A DNA stretch of 64,000 nt from Chrysomallon squamiferum (GCA_012295275.1 CM022670.1:36653768-36717767), one strand, 5' to 3'; counted from the first letter of the stretch, positions 23,794 to 35,139 are shown. Program-made: numbers and translations. The notes: generated by a model not told the origin, from the letters alone.

Positions 23794-25368
23794 TAATAAT
23801 AATAATAATAAATAGTTTAGAAAATAATAATAATTGTTTTAAAAAAGAAAACGGTAAGAATTTGTGAACATTCTACGATTCTTGCTATATTCTGTTTTAC
23901 AATCTCTTTGAAAAAAACCTGAAATAGTCTCAATGGAAAAAACAACAACAAGAAAAAATGTTTTCTAATAGTCAGATTTATGTTAAATAACACATGAAAA
24001 ATAGTAATTAGAAGAAACGAGCAACAAATATATTTCACTGATAATAAGCCAATCTTACCGGACAATGAACTGATAGATAATCTTTGACAAGCGTTAATCA
24101 GAACAGCGACAGACTGTGACGTTTTGTTCCATTTGTACAGCACCTCCCAGAAACCCATACCACTTGCTTCATTAACTATTTTCTCCACTGAACTGCTGTT
24201 TAAGCCAAGACGTTTACCGAACTGCTTGACTTTATCTTTGTCGTCTGCAGAAGCTGGTGAATAATTCATTAACACAAACAAACAATTATAAATAATCAAA
24301 AACGACAACCCACTGAAAAAAAAAAAAACATTCAGCAACAATGTCGACAACCAAATGAATAAATGAATAAATAAATAAATATAAATTAAATCAAATACTG
24401 AGAAACGCTGTAATAAAATATCAAAATGAAAAGGTAATAATAATATATAGTGTTATCATCATTACTACATGGCTTGTGATTCGATTATTGCTGATTATTA
24501 TTAATTATTTTGTTGTGACACACATACACACACACACACACACACTTTTTATTGTTGTTTTCTTAAGTTTAAATTTTTTAGTCTCGAAGCTGATTCTAAA
24601 CATACCAAACTCTTTTTCAATTCGAAATGCAAGTCCTAAAATGTGTGCAGGCAGATGGCTGCCATTCACATTTGATCGTTTGCTTTCCTCTGCCAAAGTC
24701 AGCAGATCTGTTAACTTGCTGCTGGTATTTTCTGTTGATTCCCGTAAACTACGTATTGCTTCCTTATATTCTTCTTGACTTTTCAAAACAGATGTATTAA
24801 TTTTGTTTAGCTGAAATTAAATATGAACAAATGTGATTAATATTTTCCATAATATACACGTAGACGGAAACTTTTAATAGCTTTCTTCGTTAGAAAATAA
24901 ATGCTTTATTACTGATCTTCGATTCCAGATTTTTCTCTTTATTTACTGCTGCAGTAACATCATACAGTAAATTCTTCGTTTAACGTCAACATGTCAACTG
25001 ACTTCATTTTTAGCAGACTATTTCCATTAGATCTAAAGTAAACTTTTTATTTCTTGTAAAGTGTATAGGGTTAGGGTTTCTCCATTATTTCATCGACAGA
25101 GGTCCGCATCTTAGAAATTGTTTTTACCCCTTTGGCTGGAGTTATAGCCTTTACTGGCTCCTTCTGCTTCAGAATGGTACATATCGTTAAAGTACTACGC
25201 TCGTACTGCCTAGCCAAGTCGACTATATGCACACCTCTCTCATGTTTTTCGGATATTGTGTTGTTCGTTGCGCCAACTAACGGCGGCGTATCTGAAGCTA
25301 GCTCGTAACTCGGATATTGACTCGCAACTCCAAGCAAAAATGGACCGCTGTTTTATTATTTATTTATC

Positions 25369-25414
<46 letters not shown>

Positions 25415-25430
25415 TATTTATGTATTATTG

Positions 25431-25495
<65 letters not shown>

Positions 25496-27541
25496 AAGAT
25501 CACATTAAAAAATCCGGCAACCTCCGGACGTGAAAAGTGACGGATTTTCAAAAATGCCGGATATTTTATGGTTATATATGCTGTGTATATATAACAGAAA
25601 ATTAGTACCTGTTTAGTCCTTTAAAGAAAGAAAATTAAACACTAAATGGAAAGCAAATGAAATTTTAATGTTCACCTACTAAATAAAATAGTTCTACAGA
25701 ATTTTAATTCAACTAAATAAAATAGATCCTCAGAATCTGAATTTAGAAAAATCTCAGAATTTTAATTCAACTAAATAAAATAGTTTCTCTGAATTTTATT
25801 CATTACTGTACCCTCGAAAAGAAGCTAAATAGCAGGATCAGCATCTTCATCACTGACATTGACAATATTCTCAGCAATAGGAACATGTTGATGGTGGTTG
25901 CACATCTGGTTGACTTGAAGTTGATGGCAGTGGTTTATCAAGTGTGGACACTGCCCCTGCTTCTTCCTGCTTCTAGCTATTTTCGGACTTTTAACCGAAT
26001 CTACAATTTCAGAATCAGTGTAATGATGAACTGTAGGCACATTGTCATCAACATCCATCCAATCTTTAAAAGATCTTCATTTATCCTTCATGAAAGCTTC
26101 TTGGCATCAGGATTAGTTACATCTTTAATATAAGCAATAACTTCCTGTAAAAGCTGCTTTTCTTTGGAAACCCTAAACCCTCCAAAATTATTTTCTGTTA
26201 CTTCGTTAGAATGAGAAGTAAACATTAAACTTGGCCACAATTTATGCCATCCATTTTTCAATGTTGATATTTTCACAGACTTCCATGAATTGGCAACACA
26301 GTACACTGCATCCGTAATGTTGAATTCGTTTATGAATTCTGAACTGAGGTGCCTGAATTAAGTGAACTCGCTAGGCGCCTCATTAACAGGGATCGATACC
26401 ATTGTCCTGTGGTTGAATTAGTGATGTGCAGTCGGATGGGAGGTAGACAACAAAAACATTATCTTTTGGAAGTGCCGAACAATTATCTAAAATAAGAAAT
26501 ATCTTGCATTTAGGGTATACTCCAACTGTATTACAGTGTGTCCTAGCCCCAGGAACAAAACATTTTTGAAACCAATCCAATGTAATATCAGTGGTAACCC
26601 ACCCCTTCTTGTTGGCACGGTAATAGACAGGAAACTGTGTCATTCCCTCGAAGGCCCATGGATGTAAACTTTTCCTGATAACAAGCGACTTACATCTATG
26701 GATACCCGCAGCATTAGAGCAGCTCATTACGGTGACGCGATTCTTCGATGGCGATTCTGCATTCTTAATTGTCACAGTTCTTTTTGGTGTACATCTCCAA
26801 AACAAGGCAGTCTCGTCAGCATTGTACACTTGTTTAGGACGTAAATGTTCATCACTTACTAATATTGCAAATCATCCACAAATGCACTAGCCGCATCTTT
26901 TTCAGCTGAACGTTTTTTTTTACCACACACACCGCACGAAGCTGTAAGCAATGTCGCGACTTGAAACGATGCAGCCAACCTTCTGAATATTCATACTTGT
27001 GTTGCAATCCCAGCTCTTCGTGAAACACTTTGCCTTGTTCCTTTAATAATTCACCAGAAATTTCCACACCTTCACTTACACGAAGATTAAACCAGATTAT
27101 GAGAACTGGATCCAGTTCCTAACTTTTCCCTCCATCATTGACTTCCTTATAAACATCTGCTTTTTTGATCCACTAACAGTTTTTCTTTCTGTTTTTTAAC
27201 ATCTTACACTGTTGAAGGAGGCAGTGTCGTATGTTTCACAAATGGTTTGCACAGACACGTCGATATTATTATTTTATTAGCATTTCCAGTTTCTCTGCGA
27301 TCGACAACACACGATGTTTACGTTTTAGGCCACCTCTTTTTTTTTCTTTTTTTTGCTGAATGCATAATGGTGTTGTACAGCAGCAAATAAATGATAAAAT
27401 GAGAAGGAATGAGCAGGAATAACTGTTAGCAGGTGCAAGCAAGACCCAACAGCTGATTCTGGAGTACAGAACCATAAAAACTCAAACAGCGCCTCCAGAA
27501 AACAGTGGCGCGCCAACAAGGTAAATCCATGCCGGAAATCT

Positions 27542-27579
<38 letters not shown>

Positions 27580-28192
27580 TACTGTCCAATTTTAATGAAG
27601 TATAACAATACAACTGAAAAAATATATGGATGCCATTATTTTGCTGAATTCGTAACATTATCATACATAGTGTTGACCGATTTGCACAAGATACGTGTAA
27701 ATGGGTGCACAGGCACCACAACGAAAACAAATTCAAAGTTACTACTAAATGTTTACTTACTTTCATCAACAGGCGATTGTGAGATTTCACTTCTGCCGCT
27801 AAGGACTTTTCCAGCGATTTGCATTGTTTCCTCAACATCTGTATTTCTTTCATTCTATCATCCTTTACCCGGTCTATATCAAATTTTGTGCCCAGTCTCT
27901 CTGTTATATCTAAAGACTTGTTCATGACCTCGGACATATCTTTCACTGTGTCGTACAAAAACTCCTCCTTCTTTCTGAGATCGTCTTCAGCTTTTTTCAA
28001 TCTGGCAGAAAGATTTGATATTTCATTTCTTTGTTCTTCCAGTTGAATATTACAGTTCTCATGGACATCTCGTTTTATTTCAGGGAAAGAAGTCGAAGTT
28101 TCCGACTGTTTTAGCATTTCTTCCGACGAGTGGGAAGATGTGACAAATTCCACCGATTCGTCCATTTCATCGGGTGAAGGTGTTAAATCCAT
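22915..28192 (-). CDS. Coiled-coil/Death/CARD tail-anchored protein, intact copy 3
   Basis: Five exons on the minus strand: 27761-28192, 24606-24810, 24059-24244, 23465-23737, 22915-23111. They join in phases 0, 1, 1, 1 into 1293 nt, giving 430 residues plus stop with no interruption. Residues 1-144 start MDLTPSPDEMDESVEF and form a charged heptad-type coiled coil. Residues 145-195 are a linker (LTDLLTLAEESKRSN). Residues about 196-274 fit a Death domain (HILGLAFRIEKEF, QFGKRLGLNSSSVEKIV, Trp-rich GFWEVLYKWNKTSQSV). Residues about 279-365 fit a CARD (VEYILSPKTRIAQFRRL, EKAFDCFVEALTKSGQNHLA). The tail is acidic and then hydrophobic (FILILLLQLLLFILYKIW), a single C-terminal anchor. Death and CARD domains are homotypic adaptors in apoptosis and innate immunity; a C-terminal anchor recalls MAVS, but with a different domain order. 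Function and membrane are inferred. Expression evidence is absent here. Confidence 0.8.
23465..23737 (-). CDS. Copy 3 exon 4: CARD
   Basis: 273 nt, phase 1 to 1. A whole CARD in one exon, starting MPPDHSKAIEKAYSRL and ending KSGQNHLADILK, with the LVDILPLFGEKAFDCFVEAL signature typical of CARDs in CRADD and caspase-2/9-like proteins. Confidence 0.82.
23743..23815. repeat. (AAT)n microsatellite in copy 3 intron
   Basis: Triplet array next to the CARD exon acceptor, equivalent to 18583-18640 in copy 2. Confidence 0.85.
24059..24244 (-). CDS. Copy 3 exon 3: Death domain core
   Basis: 186 nt, phase 1 to 1. Encodes DDKDKVKQFGKRLGLNSSSV, a KIVNEASGMGFWEVLYKW segment and SVAVLINACQRLSISSLS, the helix pattern of Death domains. 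Length is intact only in this copy. Confidence 0.78.
24606..24810 (-). CDS. Copy 3 exon 2: linker and first Death helix
   Basis: 205 nt, entered in phase 0 and left in phase 1. Reads LNKINTSVLKSQEEYKEAIR onward to HILGLAFRIEKEF, the likely first helix of the Death domain. Acceptor TTTCAG, donor GTATG. Confidence 0.8.
25055..25337 (-). mobile_element. Tigger/pogo transposon fragment (N-terminal HTH)
   Basis: The minus strand encodes EKHERGVHIVDLARQYERST and KAITPAKGVKTISKMRTSVD, the CENP-B/pogo-type helix-turn-helix start of Tigger transposases. It stops at the flank, so only the N-terminal part remains. It lies outside the larger element to the right and does not match that element's own N-terminal piece, so it is a second, different copy. 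Homology between copies 2 and 3 breaks at about 25053. Confidence 0.65.
25374..25494. repeat. (ATT)n microsatellite between two Tigger pieces
   Basis: Two long ATT arrays separated by about 20 bp, ending exactly where the putative Tigger terminus begins. Confidence 0.9.
25495..27542 (-). mobile_element. Degenerate Tigger/pogo-like DNA transposon
   Basis: On the minus strand, in order: start piece KRKHRVLSIAEKLEMLIK (about 27270-27330), second HTH (ELLKEQGKVFHEELGLQHKY, about 27067-26890), then the DDE_1 catalytic core 26829-26383 with the three acidic positions in YNADETALF, IFLILDNCSALP and LIQPQDNG, and a C-terminal piece at 26306-26088. Frames are broken between pieces, so it is inactive. 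Possible termini: the right end reversed reads CAGATTTCCGGCA; the left end reads CAAGAT, a short gap, then ATCCGGCA. Both abut TA inside ATT arrays, as expected for TA target duplication. The terminus call is tentative; the transposase identity is firm. Confidence 0.72.
27543..27583. repeat. (ATT)n microsatellite at right end of Tigger
   Basis: ATT array directly after the putative right terminus; probably the other half of the array into which the element inserted. Confidence 0.85.
27761..28192 (-). CDS. Copy 3 exon 1: N-terminal coiled coil
   Basis: 144 codons from ATG at 28192, ending LLMK before a GTAAGT donor. Charged repeats such as EEQRNEISNLSARLKKAEDD and RKQCKSLEKSLAAEVKSH predict oligomerisation. 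The start is supported by its position 16 nt downstream of the conserved 24-nt leader. Confidence 0.8.
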
Positions 28193-28321
28193 TGTATTTA
28201 GTAGAAATGGTATTTATCAGTCAAAGAAACTGAAAGCTTGTTTATTTCCGGAAGTTGATCAAGCTGTTCCTACTATAAAAGTAAGAAGTCAAATAATGAT
28301 GATGAAGATGATTTATAATGA

Positions 28322-28359
28322 AGATAATAATAATAATAATAATAATAATCATAATAATC

Positions 28360-28405
<46 letters not shown>
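28322..28405. repeat. (AAT)n microsatellite upstream of copy 3
   Basis: AAT triplets with two ATC interruptions, 130 bp upstream of the copy 3 start codon. Confidence 0.85.
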
Positions 28406-28406
<1 letters not shown>

Positions 28407-29549
28407 TTAATTGAAACTTAACAAAAACTAAATCGCCTGTGTAAATAAAAATAACCTAATAACCGATACTTAACATAAATAAAACAGTAGTCATCTAGGA
28501 GAAATCTCAACTTTATCTTTTCTGCAAATTGCAACTCACCTATAACATGTCGCAGTACCAGAATCTATTAACTCATATATTTGTTATAATCTGTCATGTC
28601 ATCACCAACAGTACAGGCAAATGTTTTGGATATTTGAATATAAAAATGCATATTATTGCCAAAAAATAAATTACTAATATTATTCCTATAGTAAATTTGT
28701 TGCTGCAGCTATTAAGATTGGTAACAATGAAAATAACTGAGTAACAAACTAAAAAAAAAAAAAAAAAAAATAGGTAAAAATTTAATTACATTATTTCCAT
28801 TTCAATACATATATAATTTACCATTTAACTTACCGTATAAATAATTTCAAAACTGAACTGAAAAATCACATAATAAGTACACAGTTTAAGTATTCTGAAT
28901 AATATATTTTTTTCAGTAAATGGTTTGACCAAAACAGTCAATAGCCTAAGAAGATTGATCGTATCATCTACGTTGAATCTCAAAATACGAATTTCCACTT
29001 GCATTTGTTAAATGAGACACATTTCAACTACAAAGAATAACTTCACATGCAAAAATATTAATTTTTTTAAAATAGCCCAAAGAAAAACCTCAGTTATGCG
29101 TTATAGCTATAAAAATAAGGTAAAATTTTTTTTAAATGTAAAGTATTTTTGTTTCGTTATGAAAGTAAAATATATTGTAATAATTAAATCAGGTCAAATA
29201 ATATTTTACATAGAAACCTGATGTATTATATCTTAATGTATTTACGTAGATCAAAACCTGATATTAAAACATAGGTGTAAATAAATATTTTTTTGTATTG
29301 CATTTAAAAAAGATCGTTGAGATTTTCCTAATTATTTTATCTCTAAATATTTTGATAATAATCCGACACAACTTACCTTGTTAGAAATATGTGCTTGTGT
29401 TAGCTGGACTTTACACATGTGACTGTAAAGAAGGTGATTTTGTTATCAGCAGCATGTGATATTCTATTTTTACTGTTTATTTACTTATGTGTCTGTCAGT
29501 TTTATAAATAACAACTACTGTTGCTAAGATTAGTACTAATTTTAATTTA

Positions 29550-29557
<8 letters not shown>

Positions 29558-29610
<53 letters not shown>
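29558..29610. repeat. (AAT)n microsatellite
   Basis: Pure triplet array inside the tandem block. Confidence 0.85.
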
Positions 29611-29611
<1 letters not shown>

Positions 29612-30360
29612 TTATAAAGAAGTCGTAATTTCCTCTGAAGAGGAAACCCGCTTCAGACAAACATGAGTTACTCTGCCTGATTACAGCAAGGGTTATTTTA
29701 CGAACCTTTGGTCTTTAATCAGGCGATGGTGAATTTCTAATCTGAACTGCAATTATTACTGCTCCTGAAGCCGCATTTTAATAATTTATTAATTCCGTTA
29801 TTTTTTGTTAGTTCTGGTAATTATTTAAATAATTATTTATAGATAATTAATTTTAACTATAATTTACTGTTATTCAAAAAATAGATTTAGAGATCGATAC
29901 AGTTTATTACTTTCTTTATATTCTTACGTTAAAAGTCGTTATTATATTTTTTAGTTTAAAATTTTACTAGTATTTTGATGAATGCACTTATAATTATATG
30001 TAAATAAAAATAATCTTAACGGTTTTCGTTAAATGCTTGTTTTATAACGACTATGATGTGATTGTTGTTATTATTATTATTATCATCATCATTATGGTAT
30101 GTCTCTGTCTAATAACATAGCCCAATTAAAATGTAACACAGAGAAGCAGAAAGTATTTTTTTAAGAACTTGCATCTAATTGATTTTCTTGTAATGAAAAT
30201 TCGAATGAGGAAATCCATTGCAGTCATTTCTTGAAAATTCTTACGCATTTTTCTTCTTCTTCTTACTATTGTTGTTGTAGTTTGCTATGATGATGTTTCT
30301 CTTCTTAGTACCCATATTTTCATTATTATAATTATTATCATTATCGATATTATTATCATT

Positions 30361-30398
<38 letters not shown>

Positions 30399-30994
30399 TA
30401 TTATTATTATTATAAAACCTTTTCGTGTTTTTTATTGCAGTACTTTTAAAAATGTATCTAAAATGAGTAAAAATAAGTTAATTAACTAAATCAAAAATAA
30501 ATAAAGGGAAAATTGGAGAAAACATTTACAATATTTCCAATGACAATGCTGCGATCTTCGATTTTAATACATATATAATTTATTATTTAATTTACCGTAT
30601 AAATAACTTCTAAACTGAACTGAAAAAGCACATAATGAGTACACAGTTATAAGTATATTGAATAATATATTTTTTTTTTTCAATAAAAGGTTTGACCAGA
30701 ACAATTAATAGCCTAAGAAGATTGATGGTGTCATCCATGTTGAATTTCAAAATACAAGTTTCCACTTGCATTTGTTAAATATGAGATACTTTTCAACTAC
30801 AAAGAATAGCTTCACATAAAAAAATATTAAATTTATTTGTTTAAGAACTTGCATCTAATTGATTTTCTTGTAATGAAAATTCGAATGAGGAAATCCATTG
30901 CAGCCATTTATGAATATTCTTACGGATTCTTTTTCTGTTTCTTCTTATTGTTATTATTATTCTTATTACTGTTGATGATGTTTCTCTTATTGTC

Positions 30995-30997
<3 letters not shown>

Positions 30998-31048
<51 letters not shown>

Positions 31049-31080
31049 GTTGTTGTTGTTGTTGCTGTTGTTGCTGCTGT
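30998..31080. repeat. (ATT)n-(GTT)n compound microsatellite
   Basis: About sixteen ATT units grade into GTT/GCT units. The apparent poly-Leu and poly-Ile frames across it are products of the repeat. Confidence 0.85.
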
Positions 31081-31585
31081 TTTGTTATTATTATAAGAAT
31101 AAAACCTTTTCATGTTTTTTATTGCAATACTTCTCAAACGTATCTAAAATTAGTAAAAATAAGTTAATTAAATAAATAACTAAATAAATAAATAAATAAA
31201 GGAAAAGTTGGAATAAAAAAAAATTATATTAATTCCACTGTCAACGCTGCCATCTTCGATTGTAATTTATTATATTTTATTACCTAACTTATCGTATAAA
31301 TAACTTCTGAATCGAACTGAAAAAGCACATAATGTGTGCATAGTTATAAGTATTTTGAATATATATTATTTTTTCTCTCTAAATGGTTTATTGGACTTTT
31401 CACAAAATAACAAAATAGAGAAACTGATTTGCTTATGCAGCAACAAGCGATATTCTATTTTTAGTGCTCATTTACTTATGTGTCTGTCAGTTTTATAATC
31501 ATCTTTTTTTAAATTTAATTTATTGTTCTCTTTTTTATAAATATCTTCTACTGTTGTTAAGATTACCAATAATAATAATTAAAAT

Positions 31586-31586
31586 G

Positions 31587-31650
<64 letters not shown>
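31586..31650. repeat. (AAT)n microsatellite
   Basis: Triplet array following the third tandem unit. Confidence 0.85.
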
Positions 31651-31651
<1 letters not shown>

Positions 31652-31659
31652 TAATTTAT

Positions 31660-32877
31660 AATGATACTGTATTTATATTTTAGTAATTATTAGATATGAT
31701 TTCTTGAAAGATGTCGTAATTTTCTCTGTATAGACAATAACAGATAGAGGGAACGAGCTTCAGAATCCAAGTAAACCTCCTTACACTGTTAAAAAAATAT
31801 CAAATCTACATCAACCGCCTAACGAATTTTAACTAACTGAAATATCTCACTGATTCCTTTTGATCGGTTTCTACTTGTTTGAAGCCTTGCCTTAGATTCA
31901 GTGAAAATGAAACGTTACTGGTTTTTGTATCCGCTGCTATAGGCATTCCGAAAGCAACTTTAATATTACTGTTGTGAGAATATTGTATCATGAATAGATT
32001 TCAGAAAATTAAATTTGCGTTTGGTATATGAAATGTTTTGAAAGACTGAGTGTTAACGTAATCTTCTCGTTATTATTTCGACTGTTACCACTATCACTTT
32101 TTACTAAAACTGAGGTGCTTGCATAATTAATATTTCTCCTGTTTCTACAACGGTTTTAAAAAGCCATTATTAATGTGACTACAATCTGTTATTCTACAGA
32201 AGTTTTAAAAAGGGCAAAGAGTAAAATATCTTCGCCAGACACTTTCAAAAATCCAAATTTTTAATTTTGTTTTTTTGTTATAGTTCATTTCTCATAGTTC
32301 GTTACTGCAACTAGTAATAATACTAATACTAATACTAATACTAATAATAATAATACTACTACTAATAATATTTATAAATATAAAAACTAATTATGAATAA
32401 AAATGTTATAAAACTCATAATGTCACCACATTTGTCAGAAATACTGATTCTGTGCATCAATAGTGAGAATTATTTTTTGCTTTTTATTTTCTCGTTGAAA
32501 ATAACATCAACAATTAAACAAATGAATACACAAATAAAATAAAATAAAATAAAATAAAATAAAATACATAATATACGTGTACAATACTGTATTGTTGACT
32601 TGAAATTTGAGTATGGAAATGTTAAGAGTTGTGACGTGACTGTCACTGGCAGTGTTGACAGAACTCTCGTACGCTGGGTGTTAATCAAACAACACTCGAC
32701 GTCTAATTCGGTTAAAAACTGACCATGAAGGAGAGTCACTGACTCTTAATACGTTTAGTAAACTTTCACTTGTACTGCCTCATTTACATATCGACGTAGG
32801 TCACATGATTTCTTCCCGATAGATGGTTTCCGTACTGCTTTCGTATCGGACTGTTCTTGTTTGTTTCTTTGTCTTTG

Positions 32878-32911
<34 letters not shown>

Positions 32912-33146
32912 CATTCTTTAAGCATCAGAGTATTTTAACTTTTTTTTTCCTTCTGGTTTTTTTTTTTTTTTTTTTTTTTTCCTGTGTTTTGCTTCTAATT
33001 ATTTTTTTCGAGTAGACGGCTGATTACAAATTCATTATTTTTTTACCCATTTTATTTTTCTCTTTTCTTCGACTTTTTTATTTTCTTTAGAACGCTGACT
33101 GCATGTTTACTCATTTTAATTAAGTGTATTTATCTTTTTATTATTA

Positions 33147-33177
<31 letters not shown>

Positions 33178-33290
33178 GCTTTCTTTCTTACTGGTTCAGG
33201 AGGACTTACGATGAGCGCATGACAGGAAGTGTGACGTCATAGTCTCAGCCAAGTACAGACTTCAGCCTCCGACTGTTGTTGTTGTTGTTG

Positions 33291-33349
<59 letters not shown>

Positions 33350-33500
33350 TTCGTGTAATAAAATTTAATGAAATTACAAAAGGCTATTCTAATACTTTAT
33401 GCCAGTACTCAGTTTATTTAGCTTCGTTAATACAATATTTGTAGTGGTTTTCATTTGGCAGTGGAAATAAAGTTAACTGACGTTTATTTATGTATAAAAT
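31660..33500. other. Intergenic, no gene recognised
   Basis: Mixed unique and low-complexity DNA with (AAAAT)n at 32540-32570, poly-T at 32879-32912 and 32959-32981, (GTT)n at 33149-33177 and a (GTT)n/(ATT)n compound array at 33271-33350. A perfect CRE-type TGACGTCA lies at 33232-33239 just after ACAGGAAGT; it may be regulatory or chance. Confidence 0.45.
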
Positions 33501-34062
33501 ACTAAAATAACACAGACTGGAAACAGAGCTTTACGTATAGAATAATTAAAAATAACAGAAACTGGAACTGGAGCTTTACGTATAGAATAATTAAAAATAA
33601 CAGAAACTGGAAATGGAGCTTTACGTATAGAATAATTTTAAATAACAGAAACTGGAAATGGAGCTTTACATATAGAATAATTTTAAATAACAGAAACTGG
33701 AAATGGAGCTTTACGTATAGAATAATTAAAAATAACAGAAACTGGAAATGGAGCTTTACGTATAGAATAATTTAAAATAACAGAAACTGGAAATGGAGCT
33801 TTACATATAGAATAAAAATAACAGAAACTGTTTTGGAGCTTTACGTATAGAATAATTTTTTTTTTTTTTTTTTTTTTTTTTATAGAATAATTAAAAATAA
33901 CAGAAACTGAAATGGAGCTTTACGTATAGAATAATTAAAAATAACAGAAACTGGAAATGGAGCTTTACGTATAGAATAATTAAAAATAACAGACTGGAAA
34001 TGGAGCTTTACGTATAGAATAATTAAAAATAACAGACTGGAAATAGAGCTTTAGTTATACGA
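33501..34062. repeat. 45-bp minisatellite, about 12 units
   Basis: Unit of 45 bp containing GAGCTTTACGTATAGAATAA and AATAACAGAAACTGGAAATG. Units from 33541 to 33765 are near-identical at exactly 45 bp; later ones shorten to 43-44 bp. A poly-T run (about 33857-33880) splits the array. No frame is open across it. Confidence 0.93.
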
Positions 34063-34742
34063 TAACTGGAAACAGGGGTATATTTATAAGATAACATAAA
34101 ATAATAGATTTAATATTTAATTATTTTTCTCATATATAATTTTTTTTTTTTTTTTTTTTAAATAAAACTGGATTTAATTTAACGACAATTTTTAATAAAG
34201 TCAATAACACTAGTATAAAGATTATTTTTGTTGTAGTAAAAGTACTAGGTAGTAGTAGTAATAATGTAATAATATTAATAGTATATATTTATTTATTATT
34301 TAATTATTTTCACAAATTAAATATTTAATTTAAGATTTTTTAATAAAGTCACTAACACTGTTACGATATTTTATAATATTAAAAACAAAATGAAACAGAA
34401 AACGTAAGAAAGAAAAAAGAAAACAATTTTTAAAAAATCAGTAAATTAAAACAATCAGTTAATTGTTGATGTAGGCATTTTCCCTCAAGAACACAAACCG
34501 TTATGAAATTGCCCTCCAAGTTTTAGTTCTTGCGATGTTTACGTATAAATGGGACATGTTTGTCGACGATAAACCTGTTTTGAGAAGCCTCGCGACATTA
34601 GCCTATCAAATGTAAATTAGACATTAACCCCTCTCGAAAAACAACGAAGGCAGCTGACAGTCTTTTTTCACTTGAAGCTTGCAGACCGCGAAACTGAACC
34701 AACGGGTATGTAAACCTTAATTTAAGCATTAATAATTAATTA

Positions 34743-34763
34743 ATGTCGTATTATTATTATTAC

Positions 34764-34812
<49 letters not shown>

Positions 34813-34813
34813 G
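34743..34813. repeat. (ATT)n microsatellite
   Basis: Long ATT array ending in a GTT-rich stretch. Confidence 0.85.
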
Positions 34814-35139
34814 CGGTTGTTGGTGTTGTTACCACCATCTTCTTAAAAAATCGTTAAGTTGTCTTTTGTTATCTTTTCTTCTCAGCCGTATCAAAGATTA
34901 CACCACCACGTCTTATAAACTTCATATTATTTCAGCACCAATAACCATTTCAACACCTACAACAACGGCTGCTACTACTATTACAATGATTTTATTTATT
35001 GTTACTGCTTCTATTATTACTAATACTAATAATTGAAAATGTAATATATTTACTACTGCTGCACCTGCTGAAATTAACTGCTGTAAGTTCCGCAGTAATA
35101 ATTATTGCTAATATTACTATCACAACTTACTTCTTTATT

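Larger units (their letters stand above)
28780..31500. repeat. Imperfect tandem block, three partial units
   Basis: A block at 28790-29050 (ACCGTATAAATAA, GGTTTGACCA, TAGCCTAAGAAGATTGAT) recurs at 30560-30830 and more diverged at 31240-31390. A second block, ACTTGCATCTAATTGATTTT, occurs at 30169 and 30846. A third, TTACTTATGTGTCTGTCAGT, occurs at 29481 and 31471. AT-rich, with (AAT)n, (ATC)n and (GTT)n arrays inside; no gene seen. Confidence 0.7.

Noticed and set aside
25065-25078. Telomere-like TAGGGTTAGGG
   Set aside because: Only about two units at a transposon boundary; too short to call an interstitial telomere.
28060-28260. TATA-box upstream of copy 3
   Set aside because: The TATAAAA near 28274 is on the plus strand, wrong for a minus gene.
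30300-30415. CRISPR-like regular array
   Set aside because: It is an (ATC)n/(ATT)n microsatellite without spacers in animal DNA.
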